Positions 37,791 to 49,140 of a DNA stretch of 64,000 nt are shown piece by piece; positions within the stretch are counted from its first letter, which is position 1, and each line of letters opens with the position of its first letter. The notes below the pieces were generated by a model that was not told the DNA's origin, ran no database searches, and worked only from the letters and a program-made list of their open reading frames with translations. The stretch is from Euglena gracilis (Eukaryota; Euglenida; Euglenophyceae; Euglenales): contig CP154955.1 of the NCBI GenBank assembly GCA_039621445.1, forward strand, positions 16,534,691 through 16,598,690, in the 5' to 3' direction. Made by a program: the position numbers and the translations under genes.

Positions 37791-38417
37791 CCATCTCTGC
37801 TGGGGTCCTCTTCGGCACGTCCCAGCCCCAAACCCGCCTCCAGCAGTTGCCACGTCTGCATCACGACCAGGCTGTTTTTTTAGATCCCAGGAGAGGGAGG
37901 TTCCCTCCACCAAGGCTGCACAGAAGCAGGTGGAGGCCAACGTCCTCTACCCTGTGTCAACCACCTCCTCGACCTCGACCTCCACCTTTGTGTCACCTCT
38001 ATGTCCATGAAACGTCAGAAAATGACATCAAAAGAGTCATAAAAGGCCCCCAATGCCTCAATTTCAGAAAGTTTGCATCAAAATGCATCATAAACAGGTT
38101 GGGAATGAGGAAAAATACCGAGTTTGGTTGTTTCAGGAGCTTTCATCAGAGAGATGAAACAGCAATGACCAAATAATTACAATTTTCAAATTTCATTTTG
38201 TGGGCCACCTGCTTTGCGATGGTGACATGGTGGTGACATAGAAGGATAGAGGACCTCTGCCTTTATCCTTCTACCTCTGGGCAGCCCCACTCACCCAGCC
38301 TGGCGCGGGACCCCCCCCAGGGATCTTCCAGTTAAAAAGGAGCCTGATCACGATGCCTCGGGCAGTAACCTTCCAGCTGGCAGCCTCCTCTTCTTCCACA
38401 TCCGAGGCAGAGCACCG
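37791..38417 (-). CDS. Coding exon split by a hAT-like element, function unknown
   Basis: The acceptor CTGTCAG at 38418 opens RCSASDVEEEEAASWKV; the frame continues across the element at 37868-38346 as TARGIV-MQTWQLLEAGLG and ends at a donor GATGG/GTGTGTGG (37791). Ignoring the element and one duplication gives an uninterrupted reading. Splicing inside the element ends instead would give GIVISLVVMQTW, five residues longer and in frame. It is followed in phase by the exon starting at 36997. It may belong to the SET/MYND gene upstream, but no SET core was found between them. Confidence 0.6.
37868..38346. mobile_element. hAT-like element inside a coding exon, 479 bp
   Basis: Ends CAGGCTGTTTTTTTAGATCC and CAGTTAAAAAGGAGCCTG form inverted repeats. 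Flanks ATCACGAC (37860-37867) and ATCACGAT (38347-38354) match at 7 of 8 bases. On the coding strand one end offers CAG/GCTCC and the other ACAG/CCTG; splicing there leaves CAG+CCTG+8 bases, i.e. 15, which keeps the frame. Confidence 0.82.
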
Positions 38418-38419
38418 CT

Positions 38420-39940
38420 GACAGATGACTTGATGGCCAATGCGTGGAAGGGGGGAAATGGCCATAATAACAAATTCATGGCAAAAAATGGAATTGTTGG
38501 TCAAAAAAATTAATGGCAAAAAAAGAAAATTTTTGAAAATCTGGTCAGAATTCTTCTTAGTTGAAATCATCTTCCAAAAAAAAACTGGGGAAAAAAAAGT
38601 CCGCAAAGTTCCAAGCAAAAAAAAACTTGCCAAAATTTGAAAAACGCAAAAAAAAGGGGAAAGCACTTTGTCAACCTGCCTTGTGAACCTGAACCTCAAT
38701 CTGAGGAATTGCCGGAGCTTATTAATGTGGGATGAAGGGGAAAATTGCAAAAAAAAAAACGTGGAAAATTGCAGAAATGTCAGAAAAATTGCAGGTATCA
38801 GAACAGAGCCAACGTCTGGAAGAGAACTTCAGAGCTTTGCACTAAGTCAGGCATTGAAGGACTATGTTCTCCCCTTCGCCCGCAGTCGAATTATGCTGGC
38901 GACTGGAAACCTTCTTGGGAAATTGAAAAGTGTGCCCCATGGTCTCCTGCAGCAGATCATGCCGACAGACGGACAGAGTTCCCATGCGGCTTGATTCCCG
39001 TGAAAGGGGGGACAGGGGGGACATTACCCAGTCTTAAACATGCATTTTAGGGGTAAAACCTTGGGCGCACCAACTCCTTAGTGCAAATGCACAAGAGCCT
39101 GCAGTGTTTCGATCAACTCAGTGGCACTGTATCCCCTTTTTCTCAGGAGAAAGATGGGTCGCCAACCTCACTCCTCTGAAAGACCCTGAAAAAGATCTGT
39201 TTGCCTTCCAACCCTGGCTCTCAGAGCCCTTCCCCGCTGGCCGGTCATGCGCCCTGAAACTGGTGCCCTCTCCAATCAGGCACTCTGTCACTCCGAAACA
39301 CCTGTAACTCTCACCCCACCAGCCGAACCTCTCAACCTCCCAAAGCGGCGCACCATGGATTTTTTTCACTGGTCCACATCTCCTGGTCCGAGAGTCCGTG
39401 AAGGGGAGGCAAAAGAGGCTGGGTTTGAAAAACAAAAAAATTGGTAACGCTCCCGGGCTGCCAGCACCAAAAGGAAAAAGGGTCCCAAGAACTGCCAATC
39501 AGCCCCTTTTCTCTGCCAACGGCCGAAAATGTGCCACCAGCCAAAGAAAACCTGAAAGAAGGGAGGTTTGGGCATCTCCCTGGGTCACTAAAAAAATAAC
39601 CAACCAAAACACAAAAAAAGTGGGTGAATCTCATGTTTTGCGATTAAAAAATGAAGCAGAAAAAAATGTCTCTTCCTTTGCACGATTGTGCAAAAAAAAA
39701 GTCTAAGAAGCTGTGAAGGCCTGAGATCTCTTCACCCTTCATGGAGCCCAGGATAGTTAGTGCCTTTTTGTTCATTAAAAGACAAGTCATTTGCCACTTG
39801 AACAATTCATCTCCACAACGAGGAAGTGGTGCCAACCTGAAAAATTTCAATTCAGAAACGGGAACCAGAAAAAAACCGCATTTTTGCTGTTATGGCCGAA
39901 GAAGAGAAATGCATTTTGTCAGGTGCAGGCGCGCCAGCAG
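38420..39940. other. No gene recognised
   Basis: AT-rich with long A and T runs (38460-38760), then mixed sequence. A SET core exon was looked for here (NHSC-like motif) and not found. Confidence 0.35.
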
Positions 39941-39945
39941 GACCC

Positions 39946-42900
39946 TGGGCAGGAGGCACCAACTCCCACCAGGGGCCGTACCCCCGCCACATCTCCCGGC
40001 TATGCTTGGCAGGGGCGTCGGCCCACACTGTGCTTACAGCGAGCCGCGCGGCCAGCAAGAATTCATCGTAGGCCCCACTGCCGAAGGCTGCCACACGGAG
40101 CTGATACAGCGGCCGCCGGGCCACCTGTCAGGCGGCTTGCGCACGCTTTCAAACACCCACATGAACAAATACGGACATACGTATGCATGCACCTGCCCAT
40201 ACCCACCAAATGCACACACAAGCACCACTCTTAAAAAATGGTGGCACCTTGAGGTAGATGGAGATGACAAAAGATGAGGAATCTGACCAGGAGCAAGGAA
40301 AGGAGAGGCAGAGGAAGAAATTAGATTCACGTCATTTTCTTTAAACATGATGCACTATTTTCCGCATAGACACGCTTGATGGGCAGCCCGGGAGGGTGGT
40401 CTTCAGTGTGAGGGCCGACGCACAGCAACCCATGCGGGCCAGACAAAGCTTTGCTTTGACACCGCATCCCGCAAAACAACTCCCCGCAGCCCAGGGGGCA
40501 CGCCATGTGGGAACAGCCCGGACAACAGTGTTTTGTTGGGCGGGTTTGGGGCTCGGATCAAGGCTGCCACACCAACCTGTCTCGTAATGATTGCAGAATG
40601 CAGATTATTTGTCACATCTTCCAAATAAAAGTTTCTCAAGTTTCTCTTTCAAGGCCCTTCAAGGATTCGTTCAGAATTCATTTAGAGAAGGTACTCTAGC
40701 CCCAGCGTCGAATAGACTTTTTGTATCCCCAAGGCTTATTGGCTCTGTTGATTTTCTGAATTGGGGGGAGTCAGGGCAAATTAACAAGGGAGTCAAGGTG
40801 AATAAACACCTCCCGAATAGTAAACCCCGGGGTTTGTTATTTGGACACTCGGGTTACAGGGGGGTGGTTATTTTTGGGAGGGTTTATTATTTGGGCAACA
40901 TTATCAAAAATCAAAAATTGTCCAAGCCTCAACTGGCTGTTGGTGAATTTTATCACATTTTAGAGCATTTGAAATGCAGGCTCTTTTTGATATATTTTGA
41001 ACAATTTCACCCATTTTTGTGGGTGTGTCCCTTTTTCTCCTTCACCTTCACAGCTGTCAGGGGGGGGGGGTTGTTATTCAGACAGCCGAAATTGGTCCTT
41101 GGGGGAGGTTTGGGGGGTTGTATTTGAGGGCGTCAATATTTGGGGGGTTTTACCATTTGTGCCTGATAATTTTCATAACAGAAATCAAAAAATCGTTGGA
41201 AAAAATCCACCAAACAACAGAAAAAAAAACACAAAAAAACACAAATTTTGCCAAAAATCCAAAAAGCAGAAAAAATGTGTTTGTGTTTCCCCCCTGAACA
41301 GAAGTCCCCCCAGGGCTTCATTCGGCGAGGGATTCTGTTGGGGGAGGTGGATTAGGAGAAAACCATTATGCCAGAAAGGGATTTCTTTACCCCCCTCCAA
41401 ATGCTTTGAAACCGTGTCTGGGGGCTCCGGTTTCATGCCCGACCCGGCGTCTGGGACACCGGTTTGGGCGGGAAATTTCTGCGCCGAACCGGCGTCCCAG
41501 ACGCCGGTTCGGGCGTGAAAACGGCGTCTGGGGGACCCAAAATAAAAAGTGCCAAAAAGTGTCCAAAAGGGTTTGTAGACAGGTGGCATTCATATTTTAG
41601 CAGTTTTTGGGTGGTCTTGGGACAAAAATTGGGGTTTTTTGAGCAACAATTTCCTTTTGGCCAATTTTTTGGAGAATTTCTGAAATAGAATACCATGCAG
41701 CATGGCAGAAATCTAAGGCCATCTGCTGAAAGCCCTTGAGAAGAGCTTTCGATCGATGGGCAACATGGCAGCTGAAAAGTGGAATTTCAGATATGCAAAT
41801 CGGGTCCGAAAAATGCGGAAAAATGCGATCGCTGATTTTGAGGGCGCTTTGCAATCTGGCTGAGTTCTGTGGGTACCAAGCGAAAGGTGTTGGCGAGACC
41901 TTTCGTTTGATATGCAATATGCAACCTGAGCAGTGGGATTTGACAAATTAGGATGTCAAATTTTGGAATGCACGATCGCTGAAAATAAGCGCTGCATGCA
42001 TTATGGCCGAATCCTGTGGCCATCTGTCGAAAGCCCTTTAAAAGAGCTTTCGATTAATGGGTAACATGCTTTCATAAGTATGAAATCTGCCATTTTTGAC
42101 CGGCCGCCTTATTGGGCCAAAATTGCCCAAAACTGCCCCAAACATGGGTATTTTGGGCGAAATTGGCCGTGATTCCCCAGCCGCCGGTTCGGGCATGAAA
42201 CCGGAGCCCCCTAGCCACGGTTTCAAAAACTGTGTCCCGGACGCCTGTGCCTCTGTGCCTGGGACGCCCAAACCGGCGTCCCAGGCACAGGTTTCCCGCC
42301 CGAACCAGCGTCTGGGACACAGTTCTCGATATAAACTCCCCTCCGGGCACCAGCCAGGGGGGTCCAATTGGAACTGCGGGGGGGCATTGTGCATTTTTGG
42401 AAAGATCATAAAGAGTTCTATCCACCCTAAGCAAAAAAAAATCGAAACGGGACATTTTGAAGGCTTTGCGTATATACATGTGTGTGTGTATATATGTAAA
42501 CCCCCCTCAAATAACACCCCTCCCCTGGGCCCCAGTTCGGGTGCCCAAATAACACACCGGGGGGGGGGGGTGTTATTTGGGGGGGTTTATATTGACAGCT
42601 GTGTCCCAGGTGCCGGTTCGGCCTCCGGGGCACAGTTTTTGAAACCTTCTTGGGGGCTCTGGCTTCACTTCACGCCCGACCGGCATCTGAGGAAGCATGG
42701 CCAATTTCATCCCAAATACCCTGTTTTGGCTTTTGGGGGCACTTCTTGGCAACTTTGGTCCAAAATGCAATGGTAGATTTCAAAAAAAAAACGGCGATTA
42801 TATGTTCCGACCCTGATCGCAAATTGCAGATTCCAAAATTCAGTTGCCATGTTGCTCCTCCATCGAAAGCTCTTCTCAAAGGCTTTCAGCAGATGGCCTC

Positions 42901-45290
42901 AGACTTCAGCCACACTGCCTGCACTCTTGTTTGAGAAATTACCCAAAATTTGCAAAAGGAATTATGGCACAAAAAGCCCCACCCCCAAAGAACTGCTGAA
43001 ATATTATTACCACACATCTATGAACCATTTTTGTCACTTTTGGGCATTTATTTTTTGTTCCCCCGGTCGGTTCAGGCATAAAAATTTACGCCTGGACCGG
43101 CATCCTAACGCCGGTTCGGGCGTGAAGCCAGAGCCCCCAAACACGGTTTCAAAAAATGGCCTTTCTATGGACCCATGCCACGTCCAGACCCAAAAATTAC
43201 AAGCAGGGGGGTACAATTATTATTTAGGGGGGTATCCTATTTGTGGAAGGTTTACCCTCACCCCCCCCTCAAAGTGTCCCTCCCCCCAAAGTGGCCAAAA
43301 TTTTTGGCAAATTTCAGGTTACCCCCCAAAGTGGCCATTTTCCTTCCAGAGGCGCTGGAGGCCAAAACGTGACCCCCCAAAGTGTCCCCCCTGCCAGAGT
43401 GGCCATTTTGGGGTCCCACGGTGCCTGGAGGGTGGCCACTTTGAGGGGGGGTGAGGGTAGTATTTTCCTCTGTGCTCCCTGAAAGCGCTGTATTTTTGGC
43501 AGCTCGCCCACAATGCTTTGCGCCCTGTGCACGATTTGGGCTCCAAACTGTGGGGAATCAGCATATGGATGTGGGAACTCTGGTCTAGGGCAAGGTCGGC
43601 ACTGGCAGTTTGTTATGATGGCACAGGTCGACCATGGGAAAAGGGAAAATGTTTTTTATTGGTCCATTTTGGCTTTGCTGCTTAAAAGATTCAAATTTGG
43701 TTGCCATATTCACCAAAAAAGACATTGACATTTCTGACAAATGTGCATTATTTCGTCGAAAATTGGTCTTTTGGGGGTGAGCCCTCAGCTACTGAATGCA
43801 ATTTTGGGCTTGGACACCCCCACTTCGTCAATATGCATCTACCCCCTCCCCCCACTATGGCAGCCCTGACATCCCTGCTTCAATATTTCTTCAGTGACAC
43901 GTGTGAGTGCTCCTTGCATTTTCTGTCTCACTTTGGATCCTATTGCACCTATAATGACGTTCATTGGGGCAGTGAAGTGCATCAAAGGGCATACAATCAG
44001 CAAAACCAAAAAAAAAAGCCATTTTACAAACAAAAAAAAAAAAACGCCCACAGCACCAAACACTAAAAAGACAAACAAAAAAAGGCAGATAGCAAATGGC
44101 AAGCTGGGAAACATAAAGCAATGCATGAAAGGGCATAACTTAAAAGGACCGGTGGCTCCACCCACGATAAGGGTTCAGAGGTATTGGGAAGATTTCTCTC
44201 CATTTCCGCTCAAACCCAATTTATCAATCAAATGGCACAAAATGTTACATAAAGGTAATAAAAAAAAATCAACAATTCTGCATTTCCTGTTGAATCAGAA
44301 GAAAAACAATGCATGAATCAGAAATAAAAATGGCAATCTGAATATGGAGGGGCTGTATAAAGAATCAGCAATGCATCTGGGCACTCCTGCCTGAATGGAT
44401 GGTGACGTCACCGCAGTATTATTGGGGGGACAGAGGTCCCCAATAAAAAAAAAACTCCCGTGGGTCAAATAAGCCCAAACCCTATTGCTAAGCCCGCTAT
44501 GAAGAAGATATTCATCAGACAAAAAGCAGCCTGACATTTGATCAGTCCATTTGTTGAAGAGGCCCTTTGAGGGGGGGGGTCATATAATTATTGTGGGCCT
44601 GGTAAGAAATATTGGGCCAAAGCCTCAAAAGCCTCAGAGGTACTTTGTTGTTGAAGAGCCGAATTGCCGATTTGGAGGGGGGGATGATTTTCGAAAATTT
44701 TCGAAGTCCCGTGGGACCCAAAATAGCGCCCAAAACCCTGTACTTTCTTATTAAATTTGCCATTTATTGGAGGCTAGATGATCCAGAAAAAAATATTTTT
44801 TTTTGCAATTTGTTGCTAGAGATTTTTGCCTGCATTTTCAGGAGGTCAAAATCCAGGTTGTCGGCCCAAAATTAGGGGGTAGTAATAACTCGGTGGCCGA
44901 AGTCGGACCCCGAGGGGGGGGGTATTATTTGGGGGGGGGTATCATTTGGGGGGTCTTATTTGAGGTGAGGGTTTAGATTTTTGGGGGGAGGGTGTATTTT
45001 GGGATTCCAAATACAAAGATCCAACGACAGTCACTAAAAATATTGTCCTTGATTTTCACCCCATTTCTGCATATAGTTCTTTGAGGATTCAAAAGCAAGT
45101 CCGAGGCCCCCTGGCTGAGCGCAAGCTGGTGCAAGCCACCGCCGAGGAATCGGCCACACTCCGCACACACGATGGCTTTGCCCCGGCTGCGAGCACACTG
45201 CACCCACGCAATGGGTGCCTCGCCTCCGAGATCCTCCCCCTTGACGGCGGACCGCCCAACATGCGGCGCAGCCATCAACTGCGAGTTGCA
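39946..45290 (-). CDS. SMYD-like SET/MYND lysine methyltransferase, N-terminal exons
   Basis: Three exons are recognisable. About 45290-45105: GRSAVKGEDLGGEAPIAWVQ, then VCAECGRFLGGGLHQLA. About 40510-40395: CPLGCGELFCGMRCQ and PHGLLCVGPHTEDHP. 40124 to about 39946: RRPLYQLRVAAFG, YDEFLLAARLAVSTVWADAP and GYGPWWELVPPA. Together they give the start of a SET fold and a MYND-type zinc finger with a C-x2-C pair, GCGE.FC.x3.C and H-x3-C, followed by the P-L-Y-Q-x-R and F-L-x-A-A-R helix typical of this group. These proteins methylate lysines of histones or other proteins. The SET core with its Asn-His-Ser-Cys motif was not found, so the gene is incomplete or its later exons are unrecognised. The first intron would be about 4.6 kb, full of repeats. 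Confidence 0.6.
40730..41200. repeat. TTATTTGG / GGGGTTGTTATT motif block
   Basis: It contains GTTTGTTATTTGGACAC, GGTTATTTTTGGGAGG, GTTTATTATTTGGGC, GGGGGTTGTTATTCAG and GGGGTTGTATTTGAGGG, similar to the arrays flanking the pogo-type transposase. Confidence 0.5.
41400..43160. repeat. Repeat with CCGGTTCGGGCGTGAA modules
   Basis: At least three modules (41400-41530, 42165-42330, 42600-43150) carry GGCGTC(C/T)GGGAC(A)C, CCGGTTCGGGC(G/A)TGAAA, GGAGCCCCC and CACGGTTTCAAAAA words in both orientations. Around them are copies of GAAAGC(C)CTT..AAAGAGCTTTCGAT (41720, 42025, 42865). Another fragment is at 45925-45985. The TTATTTGGGGGG words recur at 42490-42595. Confidence 0.65.
43190..43480. repeat. 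CCCCAAAGTGGCCA repeats
   Basis: Several copies of CCCCAAAGTG(G/T)CC at 43265-43400 and a reverse copy near 43430-43445. Confidence 0.6.
43480..44560. other. No gene recognised
   Basis: AT-rich intron-like sequence with A runs near 43990-44080. Confidence 0.35.
44570..44960 (+). repeat. Repeat with direct partner at 60.0-60.4 kb
   Basis: Shared words in order with 60030-60420 are TTTTCGAA, GTCCCGTGGGACCCAAAA, GGGGCCAGATGATCCA or its variant, GATTTGTTGCCAGAGAT or its variant, GTCAAAATC(C/T)(A/G)GGT, GTCGGCCCA, and TAACTCGG(T)(G/C)GCCGAAGT. Confidence 0.8.
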
Positions 45291-45554
45291 AGAACGGGAC
45301 AGCAACACTGGATTATTTTCCCTTTTATTGGACTGAAGGGAGTTGGTCCCTCTGTACACACTGCCCCCTTGTAATCTGAAGGAACAAAGCCTCCCATTTG
45401 ATAATTCCAAAGGCCCAAAAAATAAAAAATAAAAAAATTGCAACTTTTGTGTGTTATGATGACCTTGCTCCATCACGTCTGAAAATAAAGGCACATGCAG
45501 GCGATGGAGGCAATCTCTCTCACTGTGCCAAATTTTATTTCGAGGCTAGGTACC

Positions 45555-45915
45555 ATGCCCCCCCCCCCCGAGCTATCCTCCCCCCCGAGCTATTCCCATT
45601 GGGGGTACGGGAATAGCTCACTGTCATAGCACTTTTTATAAAGAACTTCCTAAGAAAGTGGTCAAAAATCGACGTTTTTGGACCATTTTCAAAAATCACC
45701 TTTTGGCAAATGTGCACAAAATTGACCATTTTTTGCGAACATCCAAAAAAGTTGCCAAAAATGACCCTTTTGGGTTGCCCGAGGGTCGGGTATGGGAATA
45801 GCTCGGGGGGGACCTAGGTCCCCCCCCCAAGCTGTCCCCCCCCCCCCGTACTGTTCCCATTGGGCCGTAAAGGGTCCCGGGGACGGGAATAGCTCGGGGG
45901 GGGGGGGGGGCATGG
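45555..45915. repeat. CCGAGCTATTCCC / GGGAATAGCTCGG inverted repeats
   Basis: CCCCGAGCTATTCCCATTGG (45583-45602) faces GTACGGGAATAGCTCACTG (45605-45623); GGGAATAGCTCGGGGGG follows at 45792 and 45885, each next to C and G runs. The section ends by 45912 before a CCGGTG module. Confidence 0.7.
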
Positions 45916-45999
45916 TGTTGACTCAAACCGGTGTCCTGAGCGACAGCTTCACACCCAAACTGGCGTTCTGGACACAGTTTTTGTATCAGAAGGAGATTG

Positions 46000-46720
46000 A
46001 TGGGGGAATTGCTTCCGCGTTGCAGGATGTGGATGGGGTCATTTTCATGTGAGTCACACAGCTAGCCGACTGGCTGGTGGCGGGCCGTACGGCCCTCCTC
46101 CTTTAAAAAAAGGACACTAAAAACATCTTTTTTGAATATAAAAAAAGCCCTTCGTTAAAAAACACCAACTTCCAAAAAAAACCTGAAAAAACTGTTCCGG
46201 GACCCTCGATGGTGCTTTTTTTCTTCAAAAACATTTTTTTCCAAAAAAACCTTGAATCGTCGAATCACAACCCTCCTCCGTCTCTTAGTTCTCAGAATTC
46301 ACAGCCTTTTTGTCCCTTTGGCATCGAAGGCTGTGGACGAGAAGGCTGCAGGATGGAACGGGCATTCATCCAGCAACAGAGGCTAGACAGTCCACTTTGG
46401 GACCCCGGACCCGGGGGCTGGGGACCCCCTGTTCCCTTCCGAACTGGACATGTTGACTTCCCAGAGTGGGGGAGGGGGTCCGTCGCCAAAGTCGCCAAAA
46501 TTTGAAAAGGTGCCTAGATTGGTGTGCGGCCGTCGTTCTGGTTTTCGGTTTTTCCGGAACAAAGTACAGCCAGGGACACGGGGGGGAGGGGAGTCTCGGG
46601 ACACCTCTGTTCACTTCTGAACAAGGGTGGGGGGGCCCTCCCCCCCCCCGTACCTGGCCTCCAACGTTTTCACCAAGGTGGAACTGAACACCATGCCCCT
46701 TCAGGGCACTTTTTGTGTAC
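46000..46720. other. Possible short plus-strand exon and repeats
   Basis: GAAGGAGATTGATGGGGGAA near 45990 opens a short frame EIDGGIASALQDVDGVIF ending at a good donor (TTTCAT/GTGAGTC, 46051). It is too short to assign. The rest holds A/T runs and G/C-rich sequence. Confidence 0.25.
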
Positions 46721-46724
46721 ACAG

Positions 46725-46726
46725 TC

Positions 46727-46771
<45 letters not shown>

Positions 46772-46816
46772 AGTTTTTTTTCCTCCTGTTTTTTTTTTTT
46801 TTTTTTTTGTTTTTTT

Positions 46817-46853
<37 letters not shown>

Positions 46854-46965
46854 TTTTTTTTTTTTTATTTTTTTTTTTTCTTTTTTTTGTATCTTTTTGA
46901 TATATTTTTTTTGTGTTTGTTTTTTTTTTTTTTTTTGTTTTTGTGTTTTTTTCCTTCTTCTTTCA
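46725..46965. repeat. Poly-T tract, about 240 bp
   Basis: Nearly pure T with scattered single C, G or A. Its length and purity stand out. It could reflect a retroelement tail, replication slippage or an assembly problem. Frames through it are meaningless. Confidence 0.95.
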
Positions 46966-46969
46966 CAAA

Positions 46970-48180
46970 TGCTTTGACAACAGATTTCATTTGATCCCAA
47001 GAGCTTTGCTTGCTAGCAGCTCCAATTCCGTCGAAGTTGTCTGATATGTTTTTGATTAAATTTTTTTTATTTCCGGTGGCTTCCGACACGCAGCCAGAGG
47101 AGAGGTTGCTGAAGAGGGGGGGTCCATGGGGGGTTCGTCAAATGGTGCTGCCGGTCTCCCTGGTCTCTGTTTTACAACGTTTGGCCAACAAACATTTTCA
47201 TCATCATTGGCAGTTTTGTCTGCTTCTGGCCATTTTGGCCACTTTTGTCGACTATTGGCCATTTTTGGCAGCTTTTGGCATCCATGCCCCCTGGACAGTG
47301 TACCCCTGGACAGTGTACCCCCCTCCCCAATGATGTCTGATTGGTCCTCATTGTTTGATCGGTCTATGAGGAGCAGGTCGGTAGGACAAGGGGGGAGGAG
47401 TGGCAGCACCCCTCCCCCAACAGTGTCCCATACCCACCTTGTGGTTGAGCTAGGGGTGGGACACTGTTGGCCATTTTGGACACTTTTTGTTGACTTTTGG
47501 ATACTTTCGATCTTTGGTTGCCTACTTTGGCATTTTTGGACAAAATCTCGAGTTTCGGGGGTCAAGAATCTCGACTTTCTCAGACCACCTCCTCTCTATC
47601 TCTATCTCTATCTCTCCAAGGGAGATCAGGCAGTGAACTTTGGGTTTTTCGGGCGGGACCCCCCCCACCCCCCCGTCTTCATTGGAAATACATGGCGGTG
47701 AACTTCACCGGTGAACTTCACCGGTGAAGTTTCTCCATTGAAATTCCTTTAGGGGCGAAGCCCCCAACCCCCCCCCCCCCCCACCCCTGCCTAACCTCCA
47801 AGGGATTCTCGCATCTGTGCTATTAGCCCTCGCTTTGGGCAAATGGCACCGGTACATCTGAGGTTGGAGTTTTTTTCCTCCAATCAATTTGAATCTCGAT
47901 CAAGCCTTGCTGGCAACCTCTGTGACATCGGGTCCCACCACACCTCAGGAGCGTCGGCAATCCAGTTGGGTTTTTTTGGGACCCCCTGTACAGAGAGCCA
48001 TTTTTGGGACCCCCATAGCACCAACCCCCCCCCCCCCCGATACAAATGCAAAAAAAATACCACCAAAAATGGCCAGGTTCCTAAGCCAGACCTCCCGCAG
48101 CTTCTGGGCACAGCTGTGACAGCGTTCAGCCGTTCCCAGGGACCACTGCACTTCCCTGGTTCTCAGGTTTGATAGGTTTC
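46970..48180. repeat. GGCCATTTTTGG-type degenerate repeats
   Basis: Loose TTTTGGCCA(C/T)TTTTGG units at 47205-47285 and 47460-47545, like 62880-63200. GGTGAACTTCACC repeats form a small palindrome at 47695-47730, and TCTCTATCTCTA lies at 47590-47615. No gene recognised. Confidence 0.5.
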
Positions 48181-48184
48181 TGAT

Positions 48185-48240
48185 GGGGGTGTTGGGGACG
48201 CGGGGGGGACGCGGGGGGGGGGGGACGCGGGGGCACCACC
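48185..48240 (+). repeat. GGGGACGCGGGGG repeats, first block
   Basis: Units of GGGGACGCGGGGG with growing G runs, able in principle to form G-quadruplexes. A second block with the same unit is at 49080-49140, about 900 bp downstream. Confidence 0.7.
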
Positions 48241-49080
48241 ATTCTAGGGACCATGATCAAAGCTGACTTTTTTTTAAAAAAAATTCTGTTCTGTTTCATT
48301 TTAAAAACAGAAGCAACAAAAAAGTGCCTTTTGCGAAAAAATGGAATGGAATTTTTAAAAGAAGTTTTGCAACGCAACGTCCTCTTAAAAAAAACAACCT
48401 CCAAAAACTAGTGCATTTCCACACCCAAAATGGAGTTTTGTCAAAAATGGCCCAACATTCCCAAAAAATGTGCTGGTCGATTAGAATATCCCACAAAATT
48501 CCCTTTCAAAAAAATTCTTTGAAAGGCAGTCTCTAGCAAACTCAAAATGGGAAGATGGCTCTTTGGGATACACCATGATCAGAAATTCCAGGTGAGAGGA
48601 TGGGCTGAATGCCATGGGCTGAAAAAAATTGACAAAATGGAAAAGAGAACAGGAGATGGGAACGGTGTCAACAAAAAGGACACAAAATGGGAAAGGTGTG
48701 CAGTGATTGCGGGGGGACATTCTAGGATTAGCATTGATCATGCCGAACAAACAGGAAATAACAAATGGACACTTTTGCAACCACCACCAATTGTCTTCCC
48801 GCATCCCATCAACTGCAGTACAAAGAAATCGGAAGCATCCGTAAGAGACTCGTCAGGTCACGACCTTCACCCATCACAAGCGGCAGGGGGGTCCCACGGG
48901 ACCCCCCCCCCCCATGCCTGGGCTCCAGCAAACAACTGCCATTTTTTTGAGTGGCAAGGATAAAAATTTGACTTCTCACTTTGCAACGTTCTTTTTCCTT
49001 CTCCCCTTTTCTTTGTTTCATCACATCAAGCATGCCGGGACATTGCAGAAAAGCCTCTTCAAAAAGGACACCAAGCCACT
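48240..49080. other. Spacer between G-rich blocks; no gene recognised
   Basis: AT-rich sequence with A and T runs. No exon with a domain was found. Confidence 0.35.
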
Positions 49081-49140
49081 TGGTGGGGACGCGGGGGGGA
49101 CGCGGGGGGGGGGGGCCGCGGGGGGGGGGGCCGCGGGGGC
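49080..49140 (+). repeat. GGGGACGCGGGGG repeats, second block
   Basis: Same unit as 48185-48240, extended with GGGCCGCGGGG variants. Confidence 0.7.

Noticed and set aside
39930-40510. hAT-like insertions at CAGGACCCTG (39.95 kb) and CAGGGGGCACGCC (40.5 kb)
   Set aside because: Each looks like one terminus at the edge of a SET/MYND exon, but the partner ends and 8-bp flanks could not be found.
46627-46977. Poly-Phe and poly-Lys frames
   Set aside because: Translation of the T tract.
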